In this document: positions 21,748-33,683 of the stretch, in pieces
Layout: every line of letters starts with the position of its first letter
Position numbering within the stretch: the stretch's first letter is position 1
Assembly (NCBI GenBank): GCA_037893245.1
Contig: JBAIAA010000510.1
Coordinates: 806,001 to 870,000, forward strand
Reading direction: 5' to 3'
DNA length: 64,000 nucleotides
Origin: Crossaster papposus
Lineage: Eukaryota; Echinodermata; Asteroidea; Velatida; Solasteridae
Translations under genes and position numbers: made by a program
The notes under the pieces: generated by a model
What the model was told of the DNA's origin: nothing
What the model saw: the letters and a program-made list of their open reading frames with translations, nothing else
The model's database searches: none

Positions 21748-22052
21748 TCAAGGTTAATAAACAAATACATCAACACTTTTTCTCATTAATTATTCATATT
21801 TAGCATTACAAATAAAAGGCATCGGAGGGTTCTGAAGCCCAGATATTCTGTTTACGAATCTATGAATTCGTGTTATTCAACTTTAACAATAATTGGCACG
21901 AGAGGGATTCGAACACTTTAGCTTCTGTTCACGAGATAGTCGACTTACAACTTGGCCACAGCTACTCGCCGTTAATGAACTCATAAATGAATACTTTCTA
22001 AAAGCAAGTTCTTGTAATTCATGTTATTCAGCTTAAAATGGTTTTAAAAACA

Positions 22053-22124
22053 AGGCGCGAAAGGGGTTCGAACCCTCGATCTTCTGTTTACGAAACAGAC
22101 GCCTTACCACTTGGCCACCGCGCC
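22053..22124 (-). tRNA. trnT(cgu): tRNA-Thr(CGU), copy 56
   Basis: Canonical except for G-U at the T-stem base. Confidence 0.85.
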
Positions 22125-22429
22125 TCAAGGTTAATAAACGAATACATCAACACTTTTTCTCATTAATTATTAATATTTAGCATTACAAATAAAAGGCATG
22201 GGAGGGTTCTGAAGCCCAGATATTCTGTTTACGAATCTATGAATTCGTGTTATTCAACTTTAACAATAATTGGCACGAGAGGGATTCGAACACTTTAGCT
22301 TCTGTTCACGAGATAGTCGACTTACAACTTGGCCACAGCTACTCGCCGTTAATGAACTCATAAATGAATACTTTCTAATATCAAGTCGTTGTAATTTATG
22401 TTATTCAGCTTAAAATGGTTTTAAAAACC

Positions 22430-22501
22430 AGGCGCGAGAGGGGTTTGAACCCTCGATCTTCTGTTTACGAAACAGACGCCTTACCACTAGGCCACCGCGC
22501 C
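22430..22501 (-). tRNA. trnT(cgu): tRNA-Thr(CGU), copy 57
   Basis: The T loop reads TTCAAAC and the D loop CUAG; all stems form. Confidence 0.8.
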
Positions 22502-22806
22502 TCAAGGTTAATAAACGAATACATCAACACTTTTTCTCATTAATTATTAATATTTAGCATTACAAATAAAAGGCATCAAAGGGTTCTGAAGCCCAGATAT
22601 TCTGTTTACGAATCTATGAATTCGTGTTATTCAACTTTAACAATAATTGGCACGAGAGGGATTCGAACCCTTTAGCTTCTGTTCACGAGATAGTCGACTT
22701 ACAACTTGGCCACAGCTACTCGCCGTTAATGAACTCATAAATGAATACTTTCTAATATCAAGTCGTTGTAATTCATGTTATTCAGCATAAAATGGTTTTA
22801 AAAACC

Positions 22807-22878
22807 AGGCGCGAGAGGGGTTCGAACCCTCGATCTTCTGTTTACGAAACAGACGCCTTACCACTTGGCCACCGCGCC
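22807..22878 (-). tRNA. trnT(cgu): tRNA-Thr(CGU), copy 58, canonical
   Basis: Canonical body. Confidence 0.92.
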
Positions 22879-23183
22879 TCAAGGTTAATAAACGAATACA
22901 TCAACACTTTTTCTAATTATTTCATCATATTTAGCATTACAAATAAAAGTCATGAGAGTGGTCTGAAGCCCAGATATTCTGTTTACAAATCTATAAATTC
23001 GTGTTATTCAACTTTAACAATTATAGGCACGAGAGGTATTCGAACCCTCTAGCTTCTGTTCACGAGATAGACGACTTACAACTTGGCCACAGCTCCTCGC
23101 CGTTAATGAACTCATACATGAACACTTTCTAAAAGCAAGTTCTTGTAATTCATGTTAATTAGCTTAAAATTGTTTTAAAAACA

Positions 23184-23255
23184 AGGCGCGAGAGGGGTTC
23201 GAACCCTCGATCTTCTGTTTACGAAACAGACGCCTTACCACTTGGCCACCGCGCC
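23184..23255 (-). tRNA. trnT(cgu): tRNA-Thr(CGU), copy 59, canonical
   Basis: Canonical body. Confidence 0.92.
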
Positions 23256-23560
23256 TCAAGGTTAATAAACAAATACATCAACACTTTTTCTCATTAATTA
23301 TTAATATTTAGCATAACAAATAAAAGGCATCAGAGTGGTCTGAAGCCCAGATATTCTGTTTACGAATCTATGAATTCGTGTTATTCAACTTTAACAATAA
23401 TTGGCACGAGAGGTATTCGAACCCCCTAGATTCTGTTCACGAGATAGACGACTTACAACTTGGCCACAGCTCCTCGCCGTTAATGAAATCATACATGAAC
23501 ACTTTCTAAAAGCAAGTTCTTGTAATTCATGTTATTCAGCTTAAAATGGTTTTAAAAACC

Positions 23561-23632
23561 AGGCGCGAAAGGGGTTCGAACCCTTGATCTTCTGTTTACG
23601 AAACAGACGCCTTACCACTTGGCCACCGCGCC
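23561..23632 (-). tRNA. trnT(cgu): tRNA-Thr(CGU), copy 60, compensated T stem
   Basis: A-U replaces G-C at the T-stem base, as in copy 44. It begins the third copy of the 1881-bp series. Confidence 0.85.
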
Positions 23633-23937
23633 TCAAGGTTAATAAACAAATACATCAACACTTTTTCTCATTAATTATTGATATTTAGCATTACAAATAA
23701 AAGGCATGAGAGTGGTCTAAAGCCCAGATATTCTGTTTACGAATCTATCAATTCGTGTTATTCAACTTTAACAATAATTGGCACGAGAGTTATTCGAACC
23801 CCCTAGCTTCTGTTCACGAGATAGACGACTTACAACTTGGCCACAGCTCCTCGCCGTTAATGAACTCATACATGAACACTTTCTAAAAGCAAGTTCTTGT
23901 AATTCATGTTAATTAGCTTAAAATTGTTTTTTTAAAA

Positions 23938-24005
23938 GGGAGAGGGGTTCGAACCCTCGATCTTCTGTTTACAAAACAGAGGCCTTACCACTTGGCCACC
24001 GCGCC
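23938..24005 (-). pseudogene. tRNA-Thr(UGU) copy 61, acceptor 3' side lost
   Basis: Combines the acceptor loss of copy 45 with a UGU anticodon. Confidence 0.65.
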
Positions 24006-24310
24006 TCAAGGTTAATAAACAAATACACCAACACTTTTTCTCATTAATTATTGATATTTAGCATTACAAATAAGAGGCATGAGAGTGGTCTGAAGCCCAG
24101 ATATTCTGTTTACGAATATATAAATTTGTGTTATTCAACTTTAACAATAATTGGCACGAGAGGTATTCGAACCCTCTAGCTTCTGTTCACGAGATAGACG
24201 ACTTACAACTTGGCCACAGCTCCTCGCCGTTAATGAACTCATACATGAACACTTTCTAAAAGCAAGTTCTTGTAATTCATGTTAATTAGCTTAAAATTGT
24301 TTTAAAAACA

Positions 24311-24382
24311 AGGCGCGAGAGGGGTTCGAACCCTCGATCTTCTGTTTACAAAACAGACGCCTTACCACTTGGCCACCGCGCC
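24311..24382 (-). tRNA. trnT(ugu): tRNA-Thr(UGU), copy 62, anticodon variant
   Basis: Canonical body with UGU anticodon, as copy 46. Confidence 0.85.
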
Positions 24383-24687
24383 TCAAGGTTAATAAACAAA
24401 TACATCAACACTTTTTCTCATTAATTATTAATATTTAGCATAACAAATAAAAGGCATCAGAGTGGTCTAAAGCCCAGATATTCTGTTTACGAATCTATGA
24501 ATTCGTGTTATTCAACTTTAACAATAATTGGCACGAGAGGTATTCGAACCCCCTAGATTCTGTTCACGAGATAGACGACTTACAACTTGGCCACAGCTCC
24601 TCGCCGTTAATGAACTTATACATGAACACTTTCTAAAAGCAAGTTCTTGTAATTCATGTTATTCAGCTTAAAATGGTTTTAAAAACC

Positions 24688-24759
24688 AGGCGCGAAAGGG
24701 GTTCGAACCCTCGATCTTCTGTTTACGAAACAGACGCCTTACCACTTGGCCACCGCGCC
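24688..24759 (-). tRNA. trnT(cgu): tRNA-Thr(CGU), copy 63
   Basis: Canonical except for G-U at the T-stem base. Confidence 0.85.
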
Positions 24760-25064
24760 TCAAGGTTAATAAACGAATACATCAACACTTTTTCTCATTA
24801 ATTATTAATATTTAGCATTACAAATAAAAGGCATCGGAGGGTTCTGAAGCCCAGATATTCTGTTTACGAATCTATGAATTCGTGTTATTCAACTTTAACA
24901 ATAATTGGCACGAGAGGGATTCGAACACTTTAGCTTCTGTTCACGAGATAGTCGACTTACAACTTGGCCACAGCTACTCGCCGTTAATGAACTCATAAAT
25001 GAATACTTTCTAATATCAAGTCGTTGTAATTTATGTTATTCAGCTTAAAATGGTTTTAAAAACA

Positions 25065-25136
25065 AGGCGCGAGAGGGGTTCGAACCCTCGATCTTCTGTT
25101 TACGAAACAGACGCCTTACCACTTGGCCACCGCGCC
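25065..25136 (-). tRNA. trnT(cgu): tRNA-Thr(CGU), copy 64, canonical
   Basis: Canonical body. Confidence 0.92.
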
Positions 25137-25441
25137 TCAAGGTTAATAAACAAATACATCAACACTTTTTCTCATTAATTATTCATATTTAGCATTACAA
25201 ATAAAAGGCATCGGAGGGTTCTGAAGCCCAGATATTCTGTTTACGAATCTATGAATTCGTGTTATTCAACTTTAACAATAATTGGCACGAGAGGGATTCG
25301 AACACTTTAGCTTCTGTTCACGAGATAGTCGACTTACAACTTGGCCACAGCTACTCGCCGTTAATGAACTCATAAATGAATACTTTCTAATATCAAGTCG
25401 TTGTAATTCATGTTATTCAGCTTAAAATGGTTTTAAAAACC

Positions 25442-25513
25442 AGGCGCGAGAGGGGTTCGAACCCTAGATCTTCTGTTTACGAAACAGACGCCTTACCACT
25501 TGGCCACCGCGCC
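25442..25513 (-). tRNA. trnT(cgu): tRNA-Thr(CGU), copy 65, weakened
   Basis: T-stem base U-C as in copy 53. The following module B carries a short internal tandem repeat (GATAGACGT-GATAGACGA, about 25700-25718). Confidence 0.7.
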
Positions 25514-25827
25514 GCAAGGTTAATAAACGAATACATCAACACTTTTTATAATTATTTCATCATATTTAGCATTACAAATAAAAGTCATGAGAGTGGTCTG
25601 AAGCCCAGATATTCTGTTTACAAATCTATAAATTCGTGTTATTCAACTTTAACAATAATTGGCACGAGAGGTATTCGAACCCCCTAGTTTCTGTTCACGA
25701 GATAGACGTGATAGACGACTTACAACTTGGCCACAGCTCCTCGCCGTTAATGAACTCATAAATGAACACTTTCTAATATCAAGTCGTTGTAATTCATGTT
25801 ATTCAGCTTAAAATGGTTTTAAAAACC

Positions 25828-25899
25828 AGGCGCGAGAGGGGTTCGAACCCTCGATCTTCTGTTTACGAAACAGACGCCTTACCACTTGGCCACCGCGCC
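25828..25899 (-). tRNA. trnT(cgu): tRNA-Thr(CGU), copy 66, canonical
   Basis: The last canonical body before the right edge. The spacer beyond it is already shortened and diverged. Confidence 0.92.
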
Positions 25900-26190
25900 T
25901 CAAGATTAATTAACCTTATCTCATTAATTATTAGTATTTAGCATTACAAATAAAAGGCATCAGAGGGTTCTGATGCCCAGATATCTGTTTACGAATCTGT
26001 AAATTCGTGTTATTCAACTTTAACAATAATTGGCACGAGAGGGATTCGAACCCTTTAGCTTCTGTTCACGAGATAGTCGACTTACTACTTGGCCACAGCT
26101 CCTCGCCGTTAATGAACTCATAAATGAACACTTTCTAATATCAAGTCGTTGTAATTCATGTTATTCAGGTTAAAATGGTTTTAAAACACA

Positions 26191-26263
26191 AGTCGTGAGA
26201 GGGGTTTGAACCCTCGATCTTTCTGTTCACAAAACAGACACCTTACCAATTGGCCACCGCGCC
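26191..26263 (-). pseudogene. tRNA-Thr(UGU) copy 67, diverged edge copy
   Basis: 73 nt with an extra T in the variable region, loop TTTGTGA (UGU), a mismatched acceptor (3' end CACGAC) and a changed D arm. It is the most diverged full-length copy, at the array edge. Confidence 0.6.
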
Positions 26264-26568
26264 TCAGGGTTAATAAACGAATACATCAACACTTTATCTG
26301 ATTATTTTATCATATTTAGCATTACAAATAAAAGGCACGAGAGGGGTCTGAAGACCAGATATTCTGTTTACGAATCTATCAATTCGTGTTATTCAGCTTT
26401 AACAATAATTGGCACGAGAGGGATTTGAACCATTTAGCTTCTGTTCACGAGATAGACGACTTACAACGTGGCCATAGCTCTTCGACGTAAATGTACTCAT
26501 AAATGAACACAATATAATATCAAGTCGTTGTAATTCATGTTATTCAGCTTAAAATGGTTTTAAAAACA

Positions 26569-26610
26569 AGGTGCGAGAGCGGTTCGAACCCTTGATCTCC
26601 TGTTCACGAG
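26569..26610 (-). pseudogene. tRNA-Thr copy 68, truncated at array end
   Basis: Only the 3' acceptor, T arm and part of the anticodon arm remain. The sequence is cut inside the anticodon region and joins the next satellite directly. Confidence 0.7.
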
Positions 26611-26611
26611 A

Positions 26612-27132
26612 GAGGGAAACTACAATTGTCAAAAAGGGATGCAGAAACTGTTGTCAAATTGCTGAGCAAAAGAATTGGACCAGAAGCTTTGGAAAAAACT
26701 AAATTCGGCACCAGTACACAAAAAGCAGAATCAATGAACCATGCCTTCTCAGTAACCAATCCAAAGGGAACACTGACCTTTTCTAGAAATGGTTAAAGTA
26801 GGGATCACAGCGCACTACACCTGGTGAATAACGGGCAGGCCAATTCGATAGTGAAAAAGTGCAAAGCAGCTGGTTGCCCAATAACGGTTCAGTCTCCGGC
26901 TGACAAAGCCCTCACTAAAATGGAGAAAAAACAACAATTTCATACCCAACGTGCGAAAGGACAAGCTCACAAAAAAAGAAGGGCGCCGTGTAGATCACAG
27001 AGATTTCATTTGTATTATTCTGCACAAAATCTGTACAGAAAGGGTCAATTAGACCCAAAACTAAGTTACAGTTCCACATTGACTGACTGGAAAAGTATTG
27101 AAAGTGAACATAATTACTGCAAAAGGTTTTAA
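26612..27132 (+). pseudogene. transposase C-terminal fragment, satellite copy 1 (5' cut)
   Basis: Begins inside the coding part at the junction with the tRNA array. It holds the end of the block around EALEKTKFGTSTQKAES and the following VNNGQANSIVKKCKAAG block through YRKGQLDP to a stop. An in-frame TAA lies between the two blocks. The second block is open for 102 codons. Confidence 0.65.
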
Positions 27133-28157
27133 AAATACTGATAGAAAACCTCATCTTCGAACACTACACCATGGCCTCCATTTTGTGGATGTTTACTTAC
27201 TTATACTACTCGTAGTAAAACCCTCAACCATTGGTTGTAAGTTTCACCCCAGATGTGCATGTTCACCTGTTTTTGCATTTGTTCAAATTCACAGCTCAGC
27301 CCAGACAACCTCAATAAAAAAAAAAAACGTTAAAGGCTCCCAAATAACAAATATTATCCTTAATTACCAGTTTAAACAACAAAAAACATTGAGTGGGAGT
27401 AAAATAGAAAATCAAACACCATAAGAGGACAGAACTTAGGACACATGCCAACTGGGGTAAAGGGAAACAGTAATCATTTTGTAAATAATGTTATACTTAG
27501 CTAAACTTCAATAATATGACTTAAAAGATTGTTTTTTCAATAAAAACCTGAAAATCAGTGTTAAATATAGACACTATTTATCTATATTTGGTTTTATTTT
27601 CATTTTTACCTATGCTGAGAACAAAGGCGGCCATTTTTAAATGCCCACGGGCGCCGCCATTTTTAAACTCCCCCCGGGCGCTGCCATTTTTAAATGCCCC
27701 CCGGGCGCCGCCATTTTGAGACTATAAGTTGCGCACATCCAATTAAAGTCCCATAGACAACAATGATAAATACCCCAACTTCAAAAAATGGGGGAAAATA
27801 CTCACAACTCTCCAAGGTGACTAAACTATACACCAAAATTAAGCTTATTTCACCATCTTTCATTTTCTTTTCAATTTGTGTGGGGTCATCTGATCACTTT
27901 TGGGTGATATTTCCCTCCAAAGGAGAACACCCCTAAAACTAGTTTTAAAGTCCAATCTGCAGAGCATCCATTTTAAAAAAATACCCTCTCGCTCAAGAGC
28001 CAAGTAGTGCCAATTCCATGGCCGGATTCATCCCAAATGCTCAGAATTAGAAGCTCACACTCCTGGACCGAGGTGGTATACTGTATTTTTACAATCCTTC
28101 AAATGCACGGCTCTGCACCACATATGCAGAAAACTGATAAACTGTAACAAACCTCTT

Positions 28158-28992
28158 TTGGTAAATAGGGTTACAACTTGTGCAGCTGTCAGTCGGGCCA
28201 CATTCAGTCCAGAAATGTTTCCCGGGAAACAGAAAACAGAAAAGACAAAATTGCAGGACCGCTTTGCTGACGACATCAGCCATAGGGCACAGGCCGAGGC
28301 TTCTGCGTTGATAAAAAAACAAGGGGGGACCCACCCAAAATGACAAATATGGCTGCAAAGGCAGCCAGTGCCATTTGTCAATGCTACATGGGAGACCATA
28401 ACCTTTGTAAGAAATGGTCACCAATATGTGATGGTGGGAAATACAAGTTTCCATACCTGCCAGTCTATGCCAGAGGGAAACTACAATTGTCAAAAAGGGA
28501 TGCAGAAACTGTTGTCAAATTGCTGAGCAAAAGAATTGGACCAGAAGCTTTGGAAAAAACTAAATTCGGCACCAGTACACAAAAAGCAGAATCAATGAAC
28601 CATGCCTACTCAGTAACCAATCCAAAGGGAACACTGACCTTTTCTAGAAATGGTTAAAGTAAGGATCACAGCGCACTACACCTGGTGAATAACGGGCAGG
28701 CCAATTCGATAGTGAAAAAGTGCAAAGCAGCTGGTTGCCCAATAACGGTTCAGTCTCCGGCTGACAAAGCCCTCACTAAAATGGAGAAAATACAACAATT
28801 TCATACCCAACGTGCGAAAGGACAAGCTCACAAAAAAGAAGGGCGCAGTGTAGATCACAGAGATTTCATTTGTATTATTCTGCACAAAATCTGTACAGAA
28901 AGGGTCAATTAGACCCAAAACTAAGTTACAGTTCCACATTGACTGACTGGAAAAGTATTGAAAGTGAACATAATTACTGCAAAAGGTTTTAA
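28158..28992 (+). pseudogene. transposase C-terminal fragment, satellite copy 2
   Basis: About 280 codons in three pieces. The first (QDRFADDISHRAQAEASA) is followed by a frameshift in an A-run. The second contains CYMGDHNLCKKWSPICDGG and LSKRIGPEALEKTKFGTSTQ and ends in TAA after FSRNG. The third (NNGQANSIVKKCKAAG) shifts frame after AHKK. The order CYxGDHxLC, GPEALxxTxFxTxTQKxES, NPKGTLTFSRN, then an NNG..I.K...AG block fits, from memory, the C-terminal half of proteins with the Mutator-like transposase domain common in cnidarians, molluscs and echinoderms. A Kolobok-type transposase is an alternative. It belongs to a plain DNA transposon and is broken. Confidence 0.6.
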
Positions 28993-30017
28993 AAATACTG
29001 ATAGAAAACCTCATCTTCGAACACTACACCATGGCCTCCATTTTGTTGATGTTTACTTACTTATACTACTCGTAGTAAAACCCTCAACCATTGGTTGTAA
29101 GTTTCACCCCAGATGTGCATGTTCACCTGTTTTTGCATTTGTTCAAATTCACAACTCAGCCCAGACAACCTCAATAAAAAAACAAAACGTTAAAGGCTCC
29201 CAAATAACAAATATTATCCTTAATTACCAGTTTAAACAACAAAAAACATTGAGTGGGAGTAAAATAGAAAATCAAACACCATAAGAGGACAGAACTTAGG
29301 ACACATGCCAACTGGGGTAAAGGGAAACAGTAATCATTTTGTAAATAATGTTATACTTAGCTAAACTTCAATAATATGACTTAAAAGATTGTTTTTTCAA
29401 TAAAAACCTGAAAATCAGTGTTAAATATAGACACTATTTATCTATATTTGGTTTTATTTTCATTTTTACCTATGCTGAGAACAAAGGCGGCCATTTTTAA
29501 ATGCCCACGGGCGCCGCCATTTTTAAACTCCCCCCGGGCGCTGCCATTTTTAAATGCCCCCCGGGCGCCGCCATTTTGAGACTATAAGTTGCGCACATCC
29601 AATTAAAGTCCCATAGACAACAATGATAAATACCCCAACTTCAAAAAATTGGGGAAAATACTCACAACTCTCCAAGGTGACTAAACTATACAGCAAAATT
29701 AAGCTTATTTCACCATCTTTCATTTTCTTTTCAATTTGTGTGGGGTCATCTGATCACTTTTGGGTGATATTTCCCTCCAAAGGAGAACACCCCTAAAACT
29801 AGTTTTAAAGTCCAATCTGCAGAGCATCCATTTTAAAAAAATACCCTCTCGCTCAAGAGCCAAGTAGTGCCAATTCCATGGCCGGATTCATCCCAAATGC
29901 TCAGAATTAGAAGCTCACACTCCTGGACCGAGGTGGTATACTGTATTTTTACAATCCTTCAAATGCACGGCTCTGCACCACATATGCAGAAAACTGATAA
30001 ACTGTAACAAACCTCTT

Positions 30018-30852
30018 TTGGTAAATAGGGTTACAACTTGTGCAGCTGTCAGTCGGGCCACATTCAGTCCAGAAATGTTTCCCGGGAAACAGAAAACAGA
30101 AAAGACAAAATTGCAGGACCGCTTTGCTGACGACATCAGCCATAGGGCACAGGCCGAGGCTTCTGCGTTGATAAAAAAACAAGGGGGGACCCACCCAAAA
30201 TGACAAATATGGCTGCAAAGGCAGCCAGTGCCATTTGTCAATGCTACATGGGAGACCATAACCTTTGTAAGAAATGGTCACCAATATGTGATGGTGGGAA
30301 ATACAAGTTTCCATACCTGCCAGTCTATGCCAGAGGGAAACTACAATTGTCAAAAAGGGATGCAGAAACTGTTGTCAAATTGCTGAGCAAAAGAATTGGA
30401 CCAGAAGCTTTGGAAAAAACTAAATTCGGCACCAGTACACAAAAAGCAGAATCAATGAACCATGCCTACTCAGTAACCAATCCAAAGGGAACACTGACCT
30501 TTTCTAGAAATGGTTAAAGTAGGGATCACAGCGCACTACACCTGGTGAATAACGGGCAGGCCAATTCGATAGTGAAAAAGTGCAAAGCAGCTGGTTGCCC
30601 AATAACGGTTCAGTCTCCGGCTGACAAAGCCCTCACTAAAATGGAGAAAATACAACAATTTCATACCCAACGTGCGAAAGGACAAGCTCACAAAAAAGAA
30701 GGGCGCAGTGTAGATCACAGAGATTTCATTTGTATTATTCTGCACAAAATCTGTACAGAAAGGGTCAATTAGACCCAAAACTAAGTTACAGTTCCACATT
30801 GACTGACTGGAAAAGTATTGAAAGTGAACATAATTACTGCAAAAGGTTTTAA
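30018..30852 (+). pseudogene. transposase C-terminal fragment, satellite copy 3
   Basis: Shares all breaks with copy 2 (A-run frameshift near the start, TAA after SRNG, frameshift after AHKK) at +1860. Confidence 0.6.
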
Positions 30853-31849
30853 AAATACTGATAGAAAACCTCATCTTCGAACACTACACCATGGCCTCCA
30901 TTTTGTTGATGTTTACTTACTTATACTACTCGTAGTAAAACCCTCAACCATTGGTTGTAAGTTTCACCCCAGATGTGCATGTTCACCTGTTTTTGCATTT
31001 GTTCAAATTCACAACTCAGCCCAGACAACCTCAATAAAAAAACAAAACGTTAAAGGCTCCCAAATAACAAATATTATCCTTAATTACCAGTTTAAACAAC
31101 AAAAAACATTGAGTGGGAGTAAAATAGAAAATCAAACACCATAAGAGGACAGAACTTAGGACACATGCCAACTGGGGTAAAGGGAAACAGTAATCATTTT
31201 GTAAATAATGTTATACTTAGCTAAACTTCAATAATATGACTTAAAAGATTGTTTTTTCAATAAAAACCTGAAAATCAGTGTTAAATATAGACACTATTTA
31301 TCTATATTTGGTTTTATTTTCATTTTTACCTATGCTGAGAACAAAGGCGGCCATTTTTAAATGCCCACGGGCGCCGCCATTTTTAAATTCCCCCGGGCGC
31401 CGCCATTTTGAGAATATAGGTTGCGCACATCCAAATAAAGTCCCATAGACAACAATGATAAATACCCCAACTTCAAAAAATTGGGGAAAATACTCACAAC
31501 TCTCCAAGGTGACTAAACTATACACCAAAATTAAGCTTATTTCACCATCTTTCATTTTCTTTTCAATTTGTGTGGGGTCATCTGATCACTTTTGGGTGAT
31601 ATTTCCCTCCAAAGGAGAACACCCCTAAAACTAGTTTTAAAGTCCAATCTGCAGAGCGTCCATTTTGAAAAAATACCCTCTCGCTCAAGAGCCAAGTAGT
31701 GCCAATTCCATGGCCAGATTCATCCCAAATGCTCAGAATTAGAAGCTCACACTCCTAGACCGAGGTGGTATACTGTATTTTTACAATCCTTCAAATGCAC
31801 GGCTCTGCACTACATATGCAGAAAACTGATAAACTGTAACAAACCTCTT

Positions 31850-32695
31850 TTGGTAAATAGGGTTACAACTTGTGCAGCTGTCAGTCGGGCCACATTCAGT
31901 CCAGAAATGTTTCCCGGGAAACAGAAAACAGAAAAGACAAAATTGCAGGACCGCTTTGCTGACGACATCAGCCATAGGGCACAGGCCGAGGCTTCTGCGT
32001 TGATAAAAAAAACAAGGGGGGACCCACCCAAAATGACAAATATGGCTGCAAAGGCAGCCAGTGCCATTTGTCAATGCTACATGGGAGACCATAACCTTTG
32101 TAAGAAATGGTCACCAATATGTGATGGTGGGAAATACAAGTTTCCATACCTGCCAGTCTATGCCAGAGGGAAACTACAATTGTCAAAAAGGGATGCAGAA
32201 ACTGTTGTCAAATTTCTGAGCAAAAGAATTGGACCAGAAGCTTTGGAAAAAACTAAATTCGGCACCAGTACACAAAAAGCAGAATCAATGAACCATGCCT
32301 TCTCAGTAACCAATCCAAAGGGAACACTGACCTTTTCTAGAAATGGTTAAAGTAGGGATCACAGCGCACTACACCTGGTGAATAACGGGCAGGCCAATTT
32401 GATAGTGAAAAAGTGCAAAGCAGCTGGTTGCCCAATAACGGTTCAGTCTCCGGCTGACAAAGCCCTCACTAAAATGGAGAAAATACAACAATTTCATACC
32501 CAACGTGCGAAAGGACAAGCTCACAAAAAAAGAAGGGCGCAGTGTAGATCACAGAGATTTCATTTGTATTATTCTGCACAAAATCTGTACAGAAAGGGTC
32601 AATTAGACCCAAAACTAAGTTACAGTTCCACATTGACTGACTGGAAAAGTATTGAAAGTGAACATAATTACTGCAAAAGGTTTTTAAAATACTGA
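31850..32695 (+). pseudogene. transposase C-terminal fragment, satellite copy 4 (longest frame)
   Basis: One extra A in the early A-run keeps the first two pieces in a single 166-codon frame through SRNG. The third piece is open for 105 codons, ending RFLKY. The in-frame TAA between them remains. Confidence 0.62.
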
Positions 32696-33683
32696 TAGAA
32701 AACCTCATCTTCGAACACTACACCATGGCCTCCATTTTGTTGATGTTTACTTACTTATACTACTCGTAGTAAAACCCTCAACCATTGGTTGTAAGTTTCA
32801 CCCCAGATGTGCATGTTCACCTGTTTTTGCATTTGTTCAAATTCACAACTCAGCCCAGACAACCTCAATAAAAAAAAAAAACGTTAAAGGCTCCCAAATA
32901 ACAAATATTATCCCTAATTACCAGTTTAAACAAGAAAAAACATTGAGTGGGAGTAAAATAGAAAATCAAACACCATAAGAGGACAGAACTTATGACACAT
33001 GCCAACTGGGGTAAAGGGAAACAGTAATCATTTTGTAAATAATGTTATACTTAGCTAAACTTCAATAATATGACTTAAAAGATTGTTTTTTCAATAAAAA
33101 CCTGAAAATCAGTGTTAAATATAGACACTATTTATCTATATTTGGTTTTATTTTCATTTTTACCTATGCTGAGAACAAAGGCGGCCATTTTTAAATGCCC
33201 ACGGGCGCCGCCATTTTTAAATTCCCCCGAGCGCCGCCATTTTGAGAATATAGGTTGCGCACATCCAAATAAAGTCCCATAGACAACAATGATAAATACC
33301 CCAACTTCAAAAAATTGGGGAAAATACTCACAACTCTCCAAGGTGACTAAACTATACACCAAAATTAAGCTTATTTCACCATCTTTCATTTTCTTTTCAA
33401 TTTGTGTGGGGTCATCTGATCACTTTTGGGTGATATTTCCCTCCAAAGGAGAACACCCCTAAAACTAGTTTTAAAGTCCAATCTGCAGAGCGTCCATTTT
33501 GAAAAAATACCCTCTCGCTCAAGAGCCAAGTAGTGCCAATTCCATGGCCAGATTCATCCCAAATGCTCAGAATTAGAAGCTCACACTCCTAGACCGAGGT
33601 GGTATACTGTATTTTTACAATCCTTCAAATGCACGGCTCTGCACTACATATGCAGAAAACTGATAAACTGTAACAAACCTCTT

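Larger units (their letters stand above)
443..26610 (-). repeat. tandem array of tRNA-Thr units, about 377 bp per unit
   Basis: Each unit holds three tRNA-Thr-derived modules, all on the minus strand. Module A is a 72-nt tRNA (with discriminator U). Counting from the low-coordinate end of A, module C lies at about +142 to +188 and module B at about +219 to +294. B is a 76-nt relict with A-box and B-box remnants, a mismatch in the anticodon stem and about 5 extra bases near its 5' end. C is only a 3' half: T arm, variable region and anticodon-loop remnant. Module A keeps the A box TGGCCAAGTGG, the B box GGTTCGAACCC and a T5 run one to three bases past the 3' end, the expected Pol III terminator. 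I count 67 full-length A copies plus one truncated copy at the right edge. Interruptions are at 9270-10458 and 11227-11721. Confidence 0.93.

Noticed and set aside
443-26610. CRISPR-like regular repeats
   Set aside because: The spacers are themselves conserved, the unit is 377 bp, and the conserved blocks fold as tRNAs. The DNA is eukaryotic.
28089-28493. 134- and 114-codon minus-strand frames repeated in each satellite unit
   Set aside because: They are antisense shadows of the transposase-like plus-strand frame.
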